Assembly (NCBI GenBank): GCA_016927535.1
Contig: JAFGMM010000194.1
Span: 1 to 55,337, forward strand
Reading direction: 5' to 3'
Length of the DNA: 55,337 nucleotides
From: Anaerolineae bacterium
Lineage (GTDB): Bacteria > Chloroflexota > Anaerolineae > Aggregatilineales > JAFGMM01
Under the pieces are notes generated by a model, which was not told the DNA's origin, ran no database searches, and worked only from the letters and a program-made list of their open reading frames with translations. A program made the translations under genes and the position numbers. This document shows, one piece after another, positions 8,798-16,583 of the stretch (positions are counted from its first letter, which is position 1; the number at the start of each line of letters is the position of its first letter).

Positions 8798-10441
8798 TCA
8801 TTCCCCCCAATCACCGACCATGTTGATCTGATCGTTATTGGTGACTTGGTAAAGCGTACCGGTGGCGACTTCCATAATGTAGATCTCCCAACTGCCGGTG
8901 CGGTTGGAGCTAAAAGCAATGTACTTGCCGTCGGGCGAGAAGCGCGGCTGCATATCGCGCGCGGTTTCGTCCGTGTCGAGCGGGAACAGCAGGCGCGGCG
9001 CAGCGCCGGCCGCGAACACATCGTCGATGATATAGATATCGCTGTCATAGCCATCATAATCGCCTTTATCGTCGATGTTGACGGTCGTGCCCTCGAACAC
9101 CAAGCTGCGCCCGTTCGGCGACCAGTCGGGCGCGCGCTCGCGGAGCGCGTTGCCGTCGGTCGTCAGGGGCGTGTCATAAGGCTTCTCACGAATCGGCTCC
9201 TCGGTGGGCGTGACCAGGCCGGCCGGTGCCTCGGAGGTCGCTTCGAGTACGGGGGTCTCGGTGGGCGGCGCCGGCGTCGCCTCGCCGGCCGCCGCTTGCA
9301 GCGTGGCGGCTTCCAACGTCGCAACATAAGCCTGGCCGAAGCCGCCCAGGTCGAGCACGCGCAGATCGACCCCACCCTGCGCGCGGCGGTCGGTCACATA
9401 AATGATCTTCGACCCGTCGGGCGACCAGGCGGGCCAGGTGCTGTCGAAGTCGTCGTCGGTCACCTGGACGATGGTCGGCGCGGCGTCGATGGTCTGGAAG
9501 GTCATCACGTAAATCTCGTAGTCCGACATACCGGTCGCCTCGATGCGAAATGCGCTGAACGCAAGCTCCAGCTTCCCGGCGGCCGGCGACCACATCGGCT
9601 GTTCCTCAGAGGCCAAGTGTATATCCGGCATGTTCAGCGTAATCAGCCGGGCGTTTTCGCCCAGGAAGTCCAACAGGCGGAGGTTGCTGGTGCCGCTGGT
9701 GGCGCCCATCTCGTAGACGAGGTACCTGCCATCGGGCGAGAAAGACGGGTTGCGGCCACGGGTGCGCTCATCCTCATTGCCCAGGTTGAACGGCTCGGCG
9801 CCGTCGGTCTGAGCATAGTAAATGCCCAGGAAGCGGTCGGCGAAGAAGCGCGGCCCGCTGCCGTAAGCCAGCCGGCCCGGCAAAGCCGGCGGCGTCGGGA
9901 AAATCTCGGCGGTGGGCGTGACCTTAATCGTTGGCTCCAGACTGGGCGTCCAGGTAGGCGGCAGCGGCACGGTCGATGTGGGAGGCGGCGGCGTCGGGGT
10001 GCTGAGTTCCACCACCTCGGTAGTCCCGGCAGTGTCTCCCCCGGTCGGCGCTGAGCCGCCTCCACCGCCAAGCAGCATCACCAACACCAGGACGATCAGC
10101 GCCACGACGAATACACCGCTGAACACGAGAATGCGCGGGTTCAGCCCCCCCGCCCCGGTCTTGCCGCCGCCTTTAACGTCCATGCGCTCGCCCATCTCGA
10201 TCCGGGTGAGCGCCTGCTTGGCCTTCTCGTTGTTGGGGTTCAGGTACAACACATTCCCCAGGCAGACCCGGCGCTGCTCGTCTGTTTCGACCACCCCCGC
10301 CATGTACAGCCAGGCTTTTTCGTTGTTCTTGTCCAGTTCGATGACCTTCTCGAAAAGCTGGCGCGCGGTGCTTTTATCGCCGGCTTTGGCCGCAGCCACG
10401 CCCTGCTTCAAGTACATATTAATTCTCTGCTGTTCGCTCAC
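8798..10441 (-). CDS. TPR - membrane helix - TolB-like propeller protein
   Basis: 547 residues. The N-terminal TPR module (about 5-80; ARQLFEKVIELDKNNEKAW, VCLGNVLYLNPNNEKAKQAL) is cytoplasmic. A membrane helix (ILVFSGVFVVALIVLVLVML) follows, then a Thr/Pro-rich stalk and an extracytoplasmic six-bladed TolB/WD40-like propeller with the signatures FSPDGRYLVY, WSPDGSKIIYVTD, WSPNGRSLVFEG and FSPDGKYIAFSSNR. The start chosen is GTG at 10441, preceded by AAGGAAGG and giving MSEQQRINMYLKQG; upstream in-frame codons would overlap the neighbouring gene and lack the family's start pattern. A low-complexity Pro/Thr/Glu insert near residues 360-400 interrupts the propeller. Probably links an external binding surface to a cytoplasmic TPR partner; the ligand is unknown. 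Confidence 0.8.
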   Translation of the reverse strand: MSEQQRINMYLKQGVAAAKAGDKSTARQLFEKVIELDKNNEKAWLYMAGVVETDEQRRVCLGNVLYLNPNNEKAKQALTRIEMGERMDVKGGGKTGAGGLNPRILVFSGVFVVALIVLVLVMLLGGGGGSAPTGGDTAGTTEVVELSTPTPPPPTSTVPLPPTWTPSLEPTIKVTPTAEIFPTPPALPGRLAYGSGPRFFADRFLGIYYAQTDGAEPFNLGNEDERTRGRNPSFSPDGRYLVYEMGATSGTSNLRLLDFLGENARLITLNMPDIHLASEEQPMWSPAAGKLELAFSAFRIEATGMSDYEIYVMTFQTIDAAPTIVQVTDDDFDSTWPAWSPDGSKIIYVTDRRAQGGVDLRVLDLGGFGQAYVATLEAATLQAAAGEATPAPPTETPVLEATSEAPAGLVTPTEEPIREKPYDTPLTTDGNALRERAPDWSPNGRSLVFEGTTVNIDDKGDYDGYDSDIYIIDDVFAAGAAPRLLFPLDTDETARDMQPRFSPDGKYIAFSSNRTGSWEIYIMEVATGTLYQVTNNDQINMVGDWGE

Positions 10442-10451
10442 GTTACCTTCC

Positions 10452-12068
10452 TTACTGTTCTGGTAACCAGGAGGGCGAGGCCGCGCCTCCCAAGAACGAC
10501 GTGACCTGGACGACCTGCGAGCCGTCGGATGCCATAATAAACACCTGGGAGCGCCGGGCCTCGCGGTCGGAGGCAAAGGCAATCCAGCGCCCATCGGGCG
10601 ACCAAACCGGGCGGCGGTCGTTCGCCCCGTTATCGCCGTACTGCTCCAATGTCAGCGGGCGCGCATCGGTGCCGTCGGCGCGCATGACGTAGACATCTTC
10701 GTCGTCAACCGATTTGCGATTAGAAACAAACACGATCTGCCGTCCATCCGGCGACCAGGCCGGGGACATGCTGGAATACTGGGAATTGGTAAGCTGGACG
10801 ACCTTTTCCTCGCACTGCCCAAACTGGTCCGTTTCAAAACAATCTGCCGGGACCATGAAAAGCTGCCAATAGCCGCGCACCAGGCGGTCGGAGGCAAAGA
10901 CGATGGTCTTACCGTCCGGCGACCAGGCCGGCTCGCGGTCGTTCGCCTGGTTGTTGGTGATCGGGATCAAATCGCGCGGCGCGTTGAGCGAAATGATATA
11001 AAGCTCGCTGTCCGGCTCGTCGCCGATCACCGCGCTGAAGACGATACTCTGACCGTCCGGCGCCCACGACGGCGTCCCCATCTCGGTCGCGCCGGCATCG
11101 GTCAACTGAGTCGCGTCGATCTGCCGGCCGTCGGCGCGGGTCAGATAAAGCTCCGGGGCGCCGCTGCGCATCGATATAAACACGACATCAGCCCCATCTG
11201 GCGCGACGGCGGGGTCAATCTCATCGGCGTCGTCCCTGGCAAGCGGGAACAGTTCGTCTTCGGCGCCGTCGGCGCGGATGCGGTAGATATCGCTGCCGGG
11301 ACGTCCCGACTGCCGGCCCGAAAAGACCAGGTTGTAATAGCTCAACGGAGGCGGCGTCTCGCTCGGCGTCAGCGAAGGGTACAGGGTTTCGGTCGGGCGC
11401 GGCGTCCAGGTGGGCGGCACCAGCGTTTCCCGGACGTCATCGGGATCGACGAGCACGACCCGGGTCGGGACGGGCGTGGGCACCGTGGGCAACGGGCCAC
11501 CTTGCGCACCGCCGCTTTCTCCGCTGCCGACCTGCGCCAGCAGCAACCCGGCGACCACGATCACGACCAACACGCCCAGCGCGCCCAGCGCCAGGATGGG
11601 CAGGCGTGCAGGCCGGCGCCGGCCACCGCTGTCATCAAGAGAAGCCTCACGGCGGTCCGGCGCAGCCGGCCGGGATGGCCTGGCGACTTCCTCAAGCCGG
11701 GAATCCCAATCCGACGCCCCCCACGACTCGGCAGCGGACGCGCGCGGCGGGGGCGACTTGGGTTTTACGCGCGTGATCCGGGAAGCGGGTTTCGACTCAG
11801 ACCGGGCAGAACTTGCCAGGCCGGCCTTGAGGCGCGCCAACGCCTTGACGGCGCGCTCGTTGTTCGGGTTGATATCGAGCACGTTCTCCAGGCAAACGCG
11901 CCGCTCGTCCGGTGTCTGGACGACCGAGGCCATCCACATCCAGGCCATCTCGTTGCTGTCGTCGATCTCCAATACGCGCTCAAAGATGCGCCGTGCTTTG
12001 GCTTTGTTGCCGGCACGCACGGCCTCAATCCCGGTGCGTAATAGAGACTGGATTTCTATGTTAGCCAA
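10452..12068 (-). CDS. TPR - membrane helix - TolB-like propeller protein (paralogue)
   Basis: Same architecture as the gene at 8798. The TPR module (about 5-80; ARRIFERVLEIDDSNEMAWMW, VCLENVLDINPNNERAVKAL) is followed by a basic/acidic linker, a membrane helix (LPILALGALGVLVVIVVAGLLL), a Pro/Thr stalk and a TolB-like propeller (VAPDGADVVFISMRSG, WAPDGQSIVFSA, WSPDGKTIVFASDR, WSPDGRQIVFVSNR, WSPDGRWIAFASDR). I chose the TTG at 12068 because GGAG lies six bases upstream and it gives the MANIEIQSLLRTG start that matches the siblings. A GTG at 12080 is possible but has no ribosome site. Only ten bases separate its stop from the start of the next gene, so the two propeller genes are co-transcribed. 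Confidence 0.8.
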   Translation of the reverse strand: MANIEIQSLLRTGIEAVRAGNKAKARRIFERVLEIDDSNEMAWMWMASVVQTPDERRVCLENVLDINPNNERAVKALARLKAGLASSARSESKPASRITRVKPKSPPPRASAAESWGASDWDSRLEEVARPSRPAAPDRREASLDDSGGRRRPARLPILALGALGVLVVIVVAGLLLAQVGSGESGGAQGGPLPTVPTPVPTRVVLVDPDDVRETLVPPTWTPRPTETLYPSLTPSETPPPLSYYNLVFSGRQSGRPGSDIYRIRADGAEDELFPLARDDADEIDPAVAPDGADVVFISMRSGAPELYLTRADGRQIDATQLTDAGATEMGTPSWAPDGQSIVFSAVIGDEPDSELYIISLNAPRDLIPITNNQANDREPAWSPDGKTIVFASDRLVRGYWQLFMVPADCFETDQFGQCEEKVVQLTNSQYSSMSPAWSPDGRQIVFVSNRKSVDDEDVYVMRADGTDARPLTLEQYGDNGANDRRPVWSPDGRWIAFASDREARRSQVFIMASDGSQVVQVTSFLGGAASPSWLPEQ

Positions 12069-12249
12069 TGCAATCTCCACGCAAATACATTTCGCGGGTG
12101 CATGTATATCTTATACTGACGGTGCATATTGGGCAATGTCGCACTGCCGCGAGACGATTCGAGGGTTTTTCAATTGGGGGTCGAGGAAAAGAAGGCTCAT
12201 GGCGCGGCAGCGCAGACATCAAGCCCGGCGGCCCGGTCGCAGGTAAATT

Positions 12250-12618
12250 TTACAGGCCGCCCGAAAGGATCAGAACGCCGAGCACGACAACGACGGCCAG
12301 CACCACCAGCAAGATCACGGCCAAGATACCGTAAGTCACAATGCGGCTGTCCCGTTCCGCCGTTGCTTGCTGGAGTTGGTCGAGATAGCGCTTGGCTTTA
12401 CGGTTACGAGGATTCACTTTCAACGTGGCGCGCAAATACCGCTGCTTGTCCTCCACCGTGTCGGCCACCGACGCCATCCAAAAAAGCGCCTGCTCGTTGC
12501 GTTTGTCTTGATCGAGAACTTGTTGAAAAATTACCCGCGCGGTCGCTCTGTTACCTTCTCTCGCGGCCTGCTTTCCCACCTTGAGCAGTTCATCAATCTC
12601 TGCGCCTTGCTCTCCCAT
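12250..12618 (-). CDS. Small TPR-module protein with C-terminal membrane helix
   Basis: A 122-residue family member with only the shared module: TPR helices at about 8-85 (ARVIFQQVLDQDKRNEQALFW, YLRATLKVNPRNRKAKRYLDQL) and one C-terminal helix (YGILAVILLVVLAVVVVLGVLIL) ending three residues later. It is first in the four-gene array and has AGGAGG ahead of its ATG. The TPR is predicted to face the cytoplasm with no external domain, so it may dimerise with or compete against the propeller-bearing paralogues. There is a 181-base gap to the next array gene, so the array may have more than one promoter. Confidence 0.75.
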   Translation of the reverse strand: MGEQGAEIDELLKVGKQAAREGNRATARVIFQQVLDQDKRNEQALFWMASVADTVEDKQRYLRATLKVNPRNRKAKRYLDQLQQATAERDSRIVTYGILAVILLVVLAVVVVLGVLILSGGL

Positions 12619-12748
12619 GACAATTCAGAACCTCCTTATCGGGACTCAAGCAGCATTTGGGCATTTCTGGACCCGAACACCTGATATCTTTATATACAAT
12701 TTCCGAACAGTCTAGAGGTAATTTGCACTATAAATTTCACGATGACAT

Positions 12749-12772
12749 AGTATAACGCCGGACGCATGTCAA
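12749..12772 (-). promoter_or_regulatory. Probable promoter for the TPR/propeller array
   Basis: On the minus strand TTGACA (12767-12772) and TATACT (12749-12754) lie upstream of the gene at 12618. Their 12-base spacing is too short for both to be used together. TATACT may instead pair with TTGCCT 18 bases upstream. The region is clearly promoter-like but the exact elements are ambiguous. Confidence 0.4.
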
Positions 12773-12813
12773 GGCAAGCCTTAGGTTTATATCTCACTTA
12801 CATCGGCGCTCCG

Positions 12814-12842
12814 TTGCACAAAGCTCCTGCCCCCGCTACAAT
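12814..12842 (+). promoter_or_regulatory. Sigma-70-type promoter for the PLD operon
   Basis: TTGCAC (12814-12819) and TACAAT (12837-12842) are separated by exactly 17 bases. They lie 31 bases upstream of the GTG start at 12874 in a divergent intergenic region. The same TTGCAn-17-TACAAT form precedes coaE at 27348. Confidence 0.7.
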
Positions 12843-12873
12843 TCGCACAGGCGTTCAAGGAGGGAGGTTAACG

Positions 12874-13428
12874 GTGAAATCAAAATCGCGTTCTCAGTCA
12901 GAAGCTAAACTTGAAGCACTGAAGGAACAACTCGCCGCGCAGCTCCTGGAAGACGAAAGCCTGACCGACGAGCTGGACGACGAGGACGCCGACATGCTCA
13001 TCAAGTGGGGGTTGGCACAGATCGAAGCCCTGGTCGCGCGCGCACACACCGCCGGCAAATCTCCGAAAAGCGCCGCGTCCCGCGAGCAGCACGAAGCCGA
13101 CCTGGACACGCAGACCAAGCAGATTCGCCAGATCATGAAGCGGATCAATCGCCTGGTAGGGCAGCGCGCCCTGCTTGACCCGGAGGAAATCGAGACAAAA
13201 TTCGTACAATTGCTGGAGATGAGCACGGCGCTCCCCCTTCCCACACCCGACGAACCGGAAAAAGAGGTCGAAGCGGAACCGGCCCACGCCCTGAGCGCAG
13301 CGGAGCTATCCGACGCCGAGATGAGCAGCTCGGAAATCTTGCGCCGCCTGCTGGCGCAGATCACGCCTGGACCGGATGCACAACAAGAGGAGAAGCGCGC
13401 CGATGGCCCGACGACAGAGCAGCAGTAA
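12874..13428 (+). CDS. Acidic helical protein of unknown function, coupled to the PLD gene
   Basis: 184 residues, soluble, highly charged and mostly helical, with no recognised domain. The first 20 residues are basic (KSKSRSQSEAK); the rest is acidic with Ala/Glu-rich helices that could form a coiled coil (about 85-115, QTKQIRQIMKRINRLVGQRA). The GTG at 12874 is chosen because GGAGGGAGG lies 6-14 bases upstream; an in-frame ATG further upstream would overlap the promoter. The 3' end overlaps the next gene by 26 bases, implying translational coupling with the phospholipase-D protein. It could be a cytoplasmic partner of that protein, but this rests only on the overlap. Confidence 0.65.
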   Translation: MKSKSRSQSEAKLEALKEQLAAQLLEDESLTDELDDEDADMLIKWGLAQIEALVARAHTAGKSPKSAASREQHEADLDTQTKQIRQIMKRINRLVGQRALLDPEEIETKFVQLLEMSTALPLPTPDEPEKEVEAEPAHALSAAELSDAEMSSSEILRRLLAQITPGPDAQQEEKRADGPTTEQQ

Positions 13429-14599
13429 AAAATCGTCTAAGAAAACCGAGCAGCCAACCGGGTGCCGGGGCTGCGTCTCGACCATCCTGGGCATCGCCGT
13501 CATCATCATCGTCATCGTCATCAGCCTGCTCACCGGCATCGATCCCAACGAAATCCTCGACATGATCCTCGGCACGGCACCGGCCCCCTCGACCGGCGGC
13601 GGCGCGGTGGTGAACACGGTCACGGGCGAGTGGTGGCATCTGTACTTCACCGAACCGGTGAACAGCAACGACCCGGCCCGGCAGGTCAACGGCATCGACC
13701 AATACCTTGTCCAGGCCATCGACGGCGCAAGCCAGACAATCGATATCGCCGCCTTCGAGATGAACCTGGACTCGGTGACGGATGCACTGGTGCGCGCCCG
13801 GCAGCGCGGCGTGCAGGTACGCATGGTCACCGACGACGAGAGCGGCGTCGAAGACACGGAGACCACGATAGACCGGCTGGTCGATGCCGGGATACCGGTG
13901 GTGGACGACCGCCGCAACCCTTACATGCACGACAAGTTTGTGATTATCGACGGCGAACAGGTCTGGACCGGCTCGTGGAACTTCACCCGGAACGGTACTT
14001 TCCGTAACAATAACAACGCCATTGCGATCACTTCGCCGGCGCTGGCCGATATCTACACCCGCAAATTCGACAAGATGTTCGAGAACAAGCAGTTCGGCGG
14101 CAGCTCACCGTCTTCGGCCGGCTCGGTCGTTATCAACGACACGCCGATACAGGTGTACTTTGCGCCGGAGGACAAGGTGGGCGACAAGATCGCGGCGCTG
14201 ATCGAAGGCGCGCGTAAAAGCGTGCGGTTCATGGCGTTCTCGTTCACCCATGACAAGATCGGCGCGGCGCTCAACGAACAGGCTTCGGACGGCGTGAAGG
14301 TCGAGGGCATCTTCGAGGAGCGCGGCAGCGGGACCGAGTACAGCGAGTTGACCTATCTCTACTGCCAAAATCTGCCGGTGCGCGTGGACGGCAACCCGCG
14401 CGTGTTTCACCACAAGGTTTTCATCATCGACGATGAGACGGTCATCACCGGGTCGTTTAACTTCTCCAAGAACGCCGACACCAGCAACGACGAAAACGTG
14501 CTCATCATTCAGGACGCCGAAATCGCCGCCCAATACAACGCCGAATTCGACCGGCGCTGGGCCGAGGCCAAAGCGCCGCAAGACATCTCGTGCCGGTGA
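13403..14599 (+). CDS. Membrane-anchored phospholipase D-family protein with two HKD motifs
   Basis: 398 residues. A basic Ser/Lys-rich N-tail is followed by one membrane helix (about 24-45) and two PLD domains with complete active-site motifs: HDKFVIID then GSWN starting at His176, and HHKVFIID then GSFN starting at His336 (HxKx4Dx6GSxN in both). Two HKD motifs in one chain form a complete active site, so it should hydrolyse or transfer phosphodiesters (phospholipid or nucleic acid) outside the membrane. Family members include Nuc-type nucleases and cardiolipin-synthase-like proteins, and the substrate cannot be told from the motifs. ATG 13403 is chosen over an upstream in-frame ATG because the latter gives no ribosome site. 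Confidence 0.85.
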   Translation: MARRQSSSKKSSKKTEQPTGCRGCVSTILGIAVIIIVIVISLLTGIDPNEILDMILGTAPAPSTGGGAVVNTVTGEWWHLYFTEPVNSNDPARQVNGIDQYLVQAIDGASQTIDIAAFEMNLDSVTDALVRARQRGVQVRMVTDDESGVEDTETTIDRLVDAGIPVVDDRRNPYMHDKFVIIDGEQVWTGSWNFTRNGTFRNNNNAIAITSPALADIYTRKFDKMFENKQFGGSSPSSAGSVVINDTPIQVYFAPEDKVGDKIAALIEGARKSVRFMAFSFTHDKIGAALNEQASDGVKVEGIFEERGSGTEYSELTYLYCQNLPVRVDGNPRVFHHKVFIIDDETVITGSFNFSKNADTSNDENVLIIQDAEIAAQYNAEFDRRWAEAKAPQDISCR

Positions 14600-14641
14600 T
14601 GACAGAGACGCCGTGACCCGCTTTCCGAAGGAGCAAAGACA

Positions 14642-15616
14642 ATGGCCGACAGACCCAGGGTGCTGGTCACCCGCATGATCCCCGACGCCGGGCTAGACCG
14701 CATCCGCGCACACTGCGACGCCGATATCTGGCTCAACGCGCGCCCCATCCCATACGATACCCTGCTCCGGCGCGTCGAAGGCGTCGGCGGCATGGTATGT
14801 ATGCTCGCAGACCGCATCGACGCCGCCGTGATGGACGCCGCCGGGCCGGGTCTGAAGGTCATCAGCCAATACGCGGTCGGCTTCGACAACATCGACGTAG
14901 CGGAGGCGGCCCGGCGCGGCATCCCGGTCGGGCATACGCCCGGCGTCCTGACCGAATCGACCGCCGACATGACCTTTGCCATGATGATGGCTATCGCGCG
15001 GCGCGTGCCGGAGGGGATAGAGTACGTGCGCGCCGGCAAGTGGCGCACCTGGGGGCCGACGCTGTTCATGGGCCGCGATATCCACGGCGCGACGCTGGGC
15101 ATCGTGGGCCTGGGGCGCGTGGGGAAGGCGGTAGCAGAGCGCGCGGCGGGCTTCAAGATGCGCGTGCTGGCCTATGATCCCACCTGCACCGAGGAGGAAG
15201 CCGCCGGGGTGGGCGCGGCGCTCGTCTCGCTGGAAGAACTGCTGCGCGCGGCTGATTTCGTCTCGCTGCACGCGCCGCTCACCAGCGAGACGCGCGGCAT
15301 GATCGACGCCGAGGCGCTGGCAGCGATGAAGCCGGGCGCTTACCTCATCAACACGGCGCGCGGGCAGCTCATCGACCAAGCCGCGCTGACCCAGGCGCTC
15401 CAGAATAAGCAAATCGCCGGCGCGGCGCTCGACGTGACCGACCCGGAGCCGGTCTCGGCGCGCGACCCGCTGCTGGCGATGAACAACGTCATCGTGCTGC
15501 CGCACATTGCCAGCGCCAGCGTCGCCACGCGCGACCGGATGGCGGTCATGGCGGCGGAGAATCTGCTGGCGGGGTTGAAAGGGAAAGCGCTGCCGAATCC
15601 GGTGAGGGATGATTAA
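14642..15616 (+). CDS. D-2-hydroxyacid dehydrogenase (glyoxylate/hydroxypyruvate reductase type)
   Basis: NAD(P)H-dependent reduction of glyoxylate or hydroxypyruvate to glycolate or D-glycerate is the likely reaction. The Rossmann motif GLGRVG lies at 156-161 and the family catalytic residues are in place: Arg240 (NTARGQ), Glu269 (DPEP) and His288 (LPHIASA). The sequence QYAVGFDNIDVAEAARRGIPVGHTPG is typical of the GyaR/GhrB branch. At 324 residues it is of standard length. A GGAG site lies upstream of the ATG. The gene stands between the PLD gene and the toxin-antitoxin pair, with no pathway neighbours, so substrate preference is not fixed by context. Confidence 0.88.
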   Translation: MADRPRVLVTRMIPDAGLDRIRAHCDADIWLNARPIPYDTLLRRVEGVGGMVCMLADRIDAAVMDAAGPGLKVISQYAVGFDNIDVAEAARRGIPVGHTPGVLTESTADMTFAMMMAIARRVPEGIEYVRAGKWRTWGPTLFMGRDIHGATLGIVGLGRVGKAVAERAAGFKMRVLAYDPTCTEEEAAGVGAALVSLEELLRAADFVSLHAPLTSETRGMIDAEALAAMKPGAYLINTARGQLIDQAALTQALQNKQIAGAALDVTDPEPVSARDPLLAMNNVIVLPHIASASVATRDRMAVMAAENLLAGLKGKALPNPVRDD

Positions 15617-15683
15617 AGGTTCTGTATATCAAAACAAATCGGGCTGTGATACGATGGAGCCAACAGAATGGCGGAGAAACACG

Positions 15684-16127
15684 ATGGATGTAACTATAGC
15701 GCTTGAAGTGACAGGGACGGTTGATGAGAACGGCCAACTACACCTGGATGAGCCATTAAGCGCTCTCGACCCGGGTCGCGTCCGCGTCATTGTGCTTTCT
15801 GAGGGTATGGCCCGTGCGCGCGTCAATACACTGGAAGATTTGATCGCCAAACGAGCCGAATTGACCGAGATTTGTCGGCGGAACGATATTAGTTACTTGG
15901 GCGTGTTTGGCTCGTTCGCGCATAACGAAGTAACGTTCACAAGTGATGTTGACCTACTGGTGCACTTCTCCAAAGATAAGAGTCTCTTAGACCTGGTAGG
16001 AATCGAAAACGAGTTTACAGAGGTTTTGAGAAGAAAAGTCGATCTGCTGACGGAGGATGCGATCAGTCCGTACTTAAAGGATCGAGTCTTGGCTGAGGTC
16101 AAGGTGATCTATGAGAAAGCCGGATGA
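15684..16127 (+). CDS. MNT-type nucleotidyltransferase antitoxin with an extra N-terminal module
   Basis: 147 residues. The C-terminal part is a minimal nucleotidyltransferase with G76-S77, then D88-x-D90 ([20 protein letters not shown]), the metal-binding signature of MntA antitoxins that AMPylate the HEPN toxin. The first 45 residues ([20 protein letters not shown] ... RVRVIVL) are not part of the MNT fold. They resemble the small beta-strand AF2212/DUF104-like antitoxins, so this may be a fusion. The start is ATG 15684 with GGAG seven bases upstream; in-frame ATGs at 15609 and 15654 have no such site. The stop overlaps the HEPN start by 17 bases, the usual coupling of this system. The segment is less GC-rich than its surroundings. 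Confidence 0.82.
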   Translation: MDVTIALEVTGTVDENGQLHLDEPLSALDPGRVRVIVLSEGMARARVNTLEDLIAKRAELTEICRRNDISYLGVFGSFAHNEVTFTSDVDLLVHFSKDKSLLDLVGIENEFTEVLRRKVDLLTEDAISPYLKDRVLAEVKVIYEKAG

Positions 16128-16467
16128 TTCCTTATATCTCCGACACATCTTAGATGCCATTAGCAAGGTCGAAGAATATATCCGGGATGTTGATCGGGCA
16201 GCTTTTGAAGCAACCTCCCTCATACAAGATGGCGTCATCCGACAGCAAGAAATTATCGGAGAAGCAGTTAAGAACCTCTCGCCCGAAATACGCGCCCGCT
16301 ACCCAGAAATACCCTGGAGTAAGATCGCCGGTATGCGCGACAAACTGATCCATCACTACTTCGGCGTAAAAATCACAGCAGTGTGGTCAACCGTTCATAA
16401 TGATCTGCCTCAACTAAAAGAGACGGTACAGCGTATACTGGCAGACTTCTCTCTGGGCAGCGAGTAA
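16111..16467 (+). CDS. HEPN-domain toxin (HepT-like, DUF86)
   Basis: 118-residue all-helical protein of the HepT family, the RNase partner of MNT antitoxins. The catalytic motif RX4HXY is intact at R76-H81-Y83 (RDKLIHHYF); in characterised pairs this tyrosine is the site of AMPylation. The start ATG lies inside the 3' end of the MNT gene, so the two are translationally coupled. The unit is a type VII toxin-antitoxin system by known family biology. Activity here is inferred from the intact motif. Confidence 0.88.
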   Translation: MRKPDDSLYLRHILDAISKVEEYIRDVDRAAFEATSLIQDGVIRQQEIIGEAVKNLSPEIRARYPEIPWSKIAGMRDKLIHHYFGVKITAVWSTVHNDLPQLKETVQRILADFSLGSE

Positions 16468-16503
16468 CGGGCAACGCCCCACAACGCATTATCTCCCCAT
16501 TGA

Positions 16504-16512
16504 TGCTATACT
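16504..16512 (+). promoter_or_regulatory. Extended -10 promoter for the gene at 16584
   Basis: TGCTATACT is an extended -10 element about 70 bases upstream of the ATG. No convincing -35 is seen. The leader between it and the gene can form a 7-bp hairpin (16535-16541 with 16554-16560). Confidence 0.45.
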
Positions 16513-16534
16513 GTACACTAATACCCGGTACCCA

Positions 16535-16560
16535 CCGGCGGCCTCGCCCCCACCCGCCGG
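16535..16560 (+). other. Leader hairpin before the EEP-like gene
   Basis: CCGGCGG (16535-16541) pairs perfectly with CCGCCGG (16554-16560) around a 12-base C-rich loop, in the untranslated leader 23 bases ahead of the start codon. It has no U-run and so is not a terminator. Confidence 0.45.
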
Positions 16561-16583
16561 CGACGAATTAACAGGCAAACGCT

